In this document: in pieces, positions 63,676 through 64,000 of the stretch
Numbering within the stretch: the first letter of the stretch is position 1
Layout: the number at the start of each line of letters is the position of its first letter
Assembly (NCBI GenBank): GCA_047495785.1
Contig: JBLDXI010000006.1
Span: 186,001-250,000, forward strand
Direction: 5' to 3'
DNA length: 64,000 nt
From: Lepidodermella squamata
Taxonomy: Eukaryota > Gastrotricha
Notes under the pieces: generated by a model
Seen by the model: the letters and a program-made list of their open reading frames with translations, nothing else
What the model was told of the DNA's origin: nothing
The model's database searches: none
Program-made: the position numbers and the translations under genes

Positions 63676-64000
63676 TAAGCAATGACTTCACTTTCAAAGC
63701 CATTGAATTGCTGAAGCCGCAGTCAGGCCCGGGCGGGAATTCCATCGACCCCGTTCTGGGCTTTCGTCTTAGCTTCAGCAAAGGTAGCGCCCGTGTTGGC
63801 GATGGTGAGGCCATCGGCATAGGCGTCCAGGGATGAGGTCCCAGGTACACTCGGTGAGCGGAGCAGGTCGCTTGTGTTGATGATGTAGAGGAGCGGAGAA
63901 AGCAGGGACCATTAAGAAACACTGCTGGCTGAATAAACCGGCCGCGTGAGCCTGGAATTTCCGATCGCGCAAGTAATCGATCCGATCGCGGCAGGGGCAA
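63676..64000 (-). mobile_element. Non-LTR retrotransposon RT remnant, catalytic part
   Basis: One minus-strand frame reads LLSPLLYIINTSDLLRS and then AYADGLTIANTGATF, the region of the reverse transcriptase active site, where the usual YADD is YADG. Stops and frameshifts flank it. When the 62329-63675 element is discounted, the minus-strand reading frame passes into the remnant at 61800-62328, so the two pieces were one element. It continues beyond the window. Confidence 0.68.

Noticed and set aside
1-64000. Bacterial features such as CRISPR arrays, operons or ribosome binding sites
   Set aside because: Genes have spliceosomal introns, signal peptides and animal receptor families throughout; no array or polycistronic layout was seen.

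Overview
The window is nuclear DNA of a multicellular animal. The evidence is a nicotinic acetylcholine receptor alpha-type subunit, two further Cys-loop channel genes, three GABA-B-like class C GPCRs, a cadherin-like adhesion protein, and secreted proteins with sushi, C-type lectin, PAN and kringle modules. The genome is compact: nearly every intron I resolved is 47-63 nt with GT..AG ends, and exon sums close in frame for every multi-exon model whose two ends lie in the window. I cannot fix the phylum from sequence alone. No tRNA, rRNA, CRISPR array or bacterial operon was seen.

Layout. 1-5.1 kb: a secreted ankyrin-repeat protein (cut by the window edge), a small secreted protein and a GABA-B-like receptor, all on the minus strand. 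5.5-8.2 kb: two tandem LamG-like surface proteins. 8.2-11.6 kb: repeat-rich, gene-poor DNA. 11.6-18.3 kb: a paralogue of the small secreted protein, an orphan secreted protein, a second GABA-B-like receptor and a stand-alone prolyl-3-hydroxylase-type oxygenase. 18.3-23.7 kb: a seven-exon PAN/C-type-lectin/kringle protein and a third GABA-B-like receptor. 24.4-27.0 kb: the eleven-exon nicotinic alpha subunit. 29.4-32.3 kb: a tandem pair of highly charged secreted repeat proteins. 32.5-36.5 kb: a gene joining a trypsin-like protease, three sushi domains and ankyrin repeats, with a decayed copy beside it that carries a small hAT-type insertion. 37.0-42.0 kb: two paralogous Cys-loop channels. 42.6-44.2 kb: a tryptophan-rich, silk-like secreted protein. 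44.6-50.1 kb: a 19-exon cadherin-like membrane protein. 51.3-54.8 kb: two small unknown genes, one of them only about 57 bp from the divergent start of an intact seven-exon RAG1/Transib-type transposase-like gene. 55.0-57.2 kb: a second sushi-ankyrin secreted protein. 57.9-60.1 kb: a papain-family protease and a truncated copy of its 5' end. 61.8-64.0 kb: a dead non-LTR reverse transcriptase interrupted by a PIF/Harbinger-like non-autonomous element.

Two observations stand out. First, a family of ankyrin-repeat proteins with N-terminal signal peptides, two with sushi domains and one also with a serine protease domain, implies extracellular ankyrin repeats in an architecture I do not recognise. 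Second, a complete, intron-containing RAG1-core-like gene keeps the metal-binding acidic residues and the zinc ligands at RAG1-like spacing, without terminal repeats I could find.
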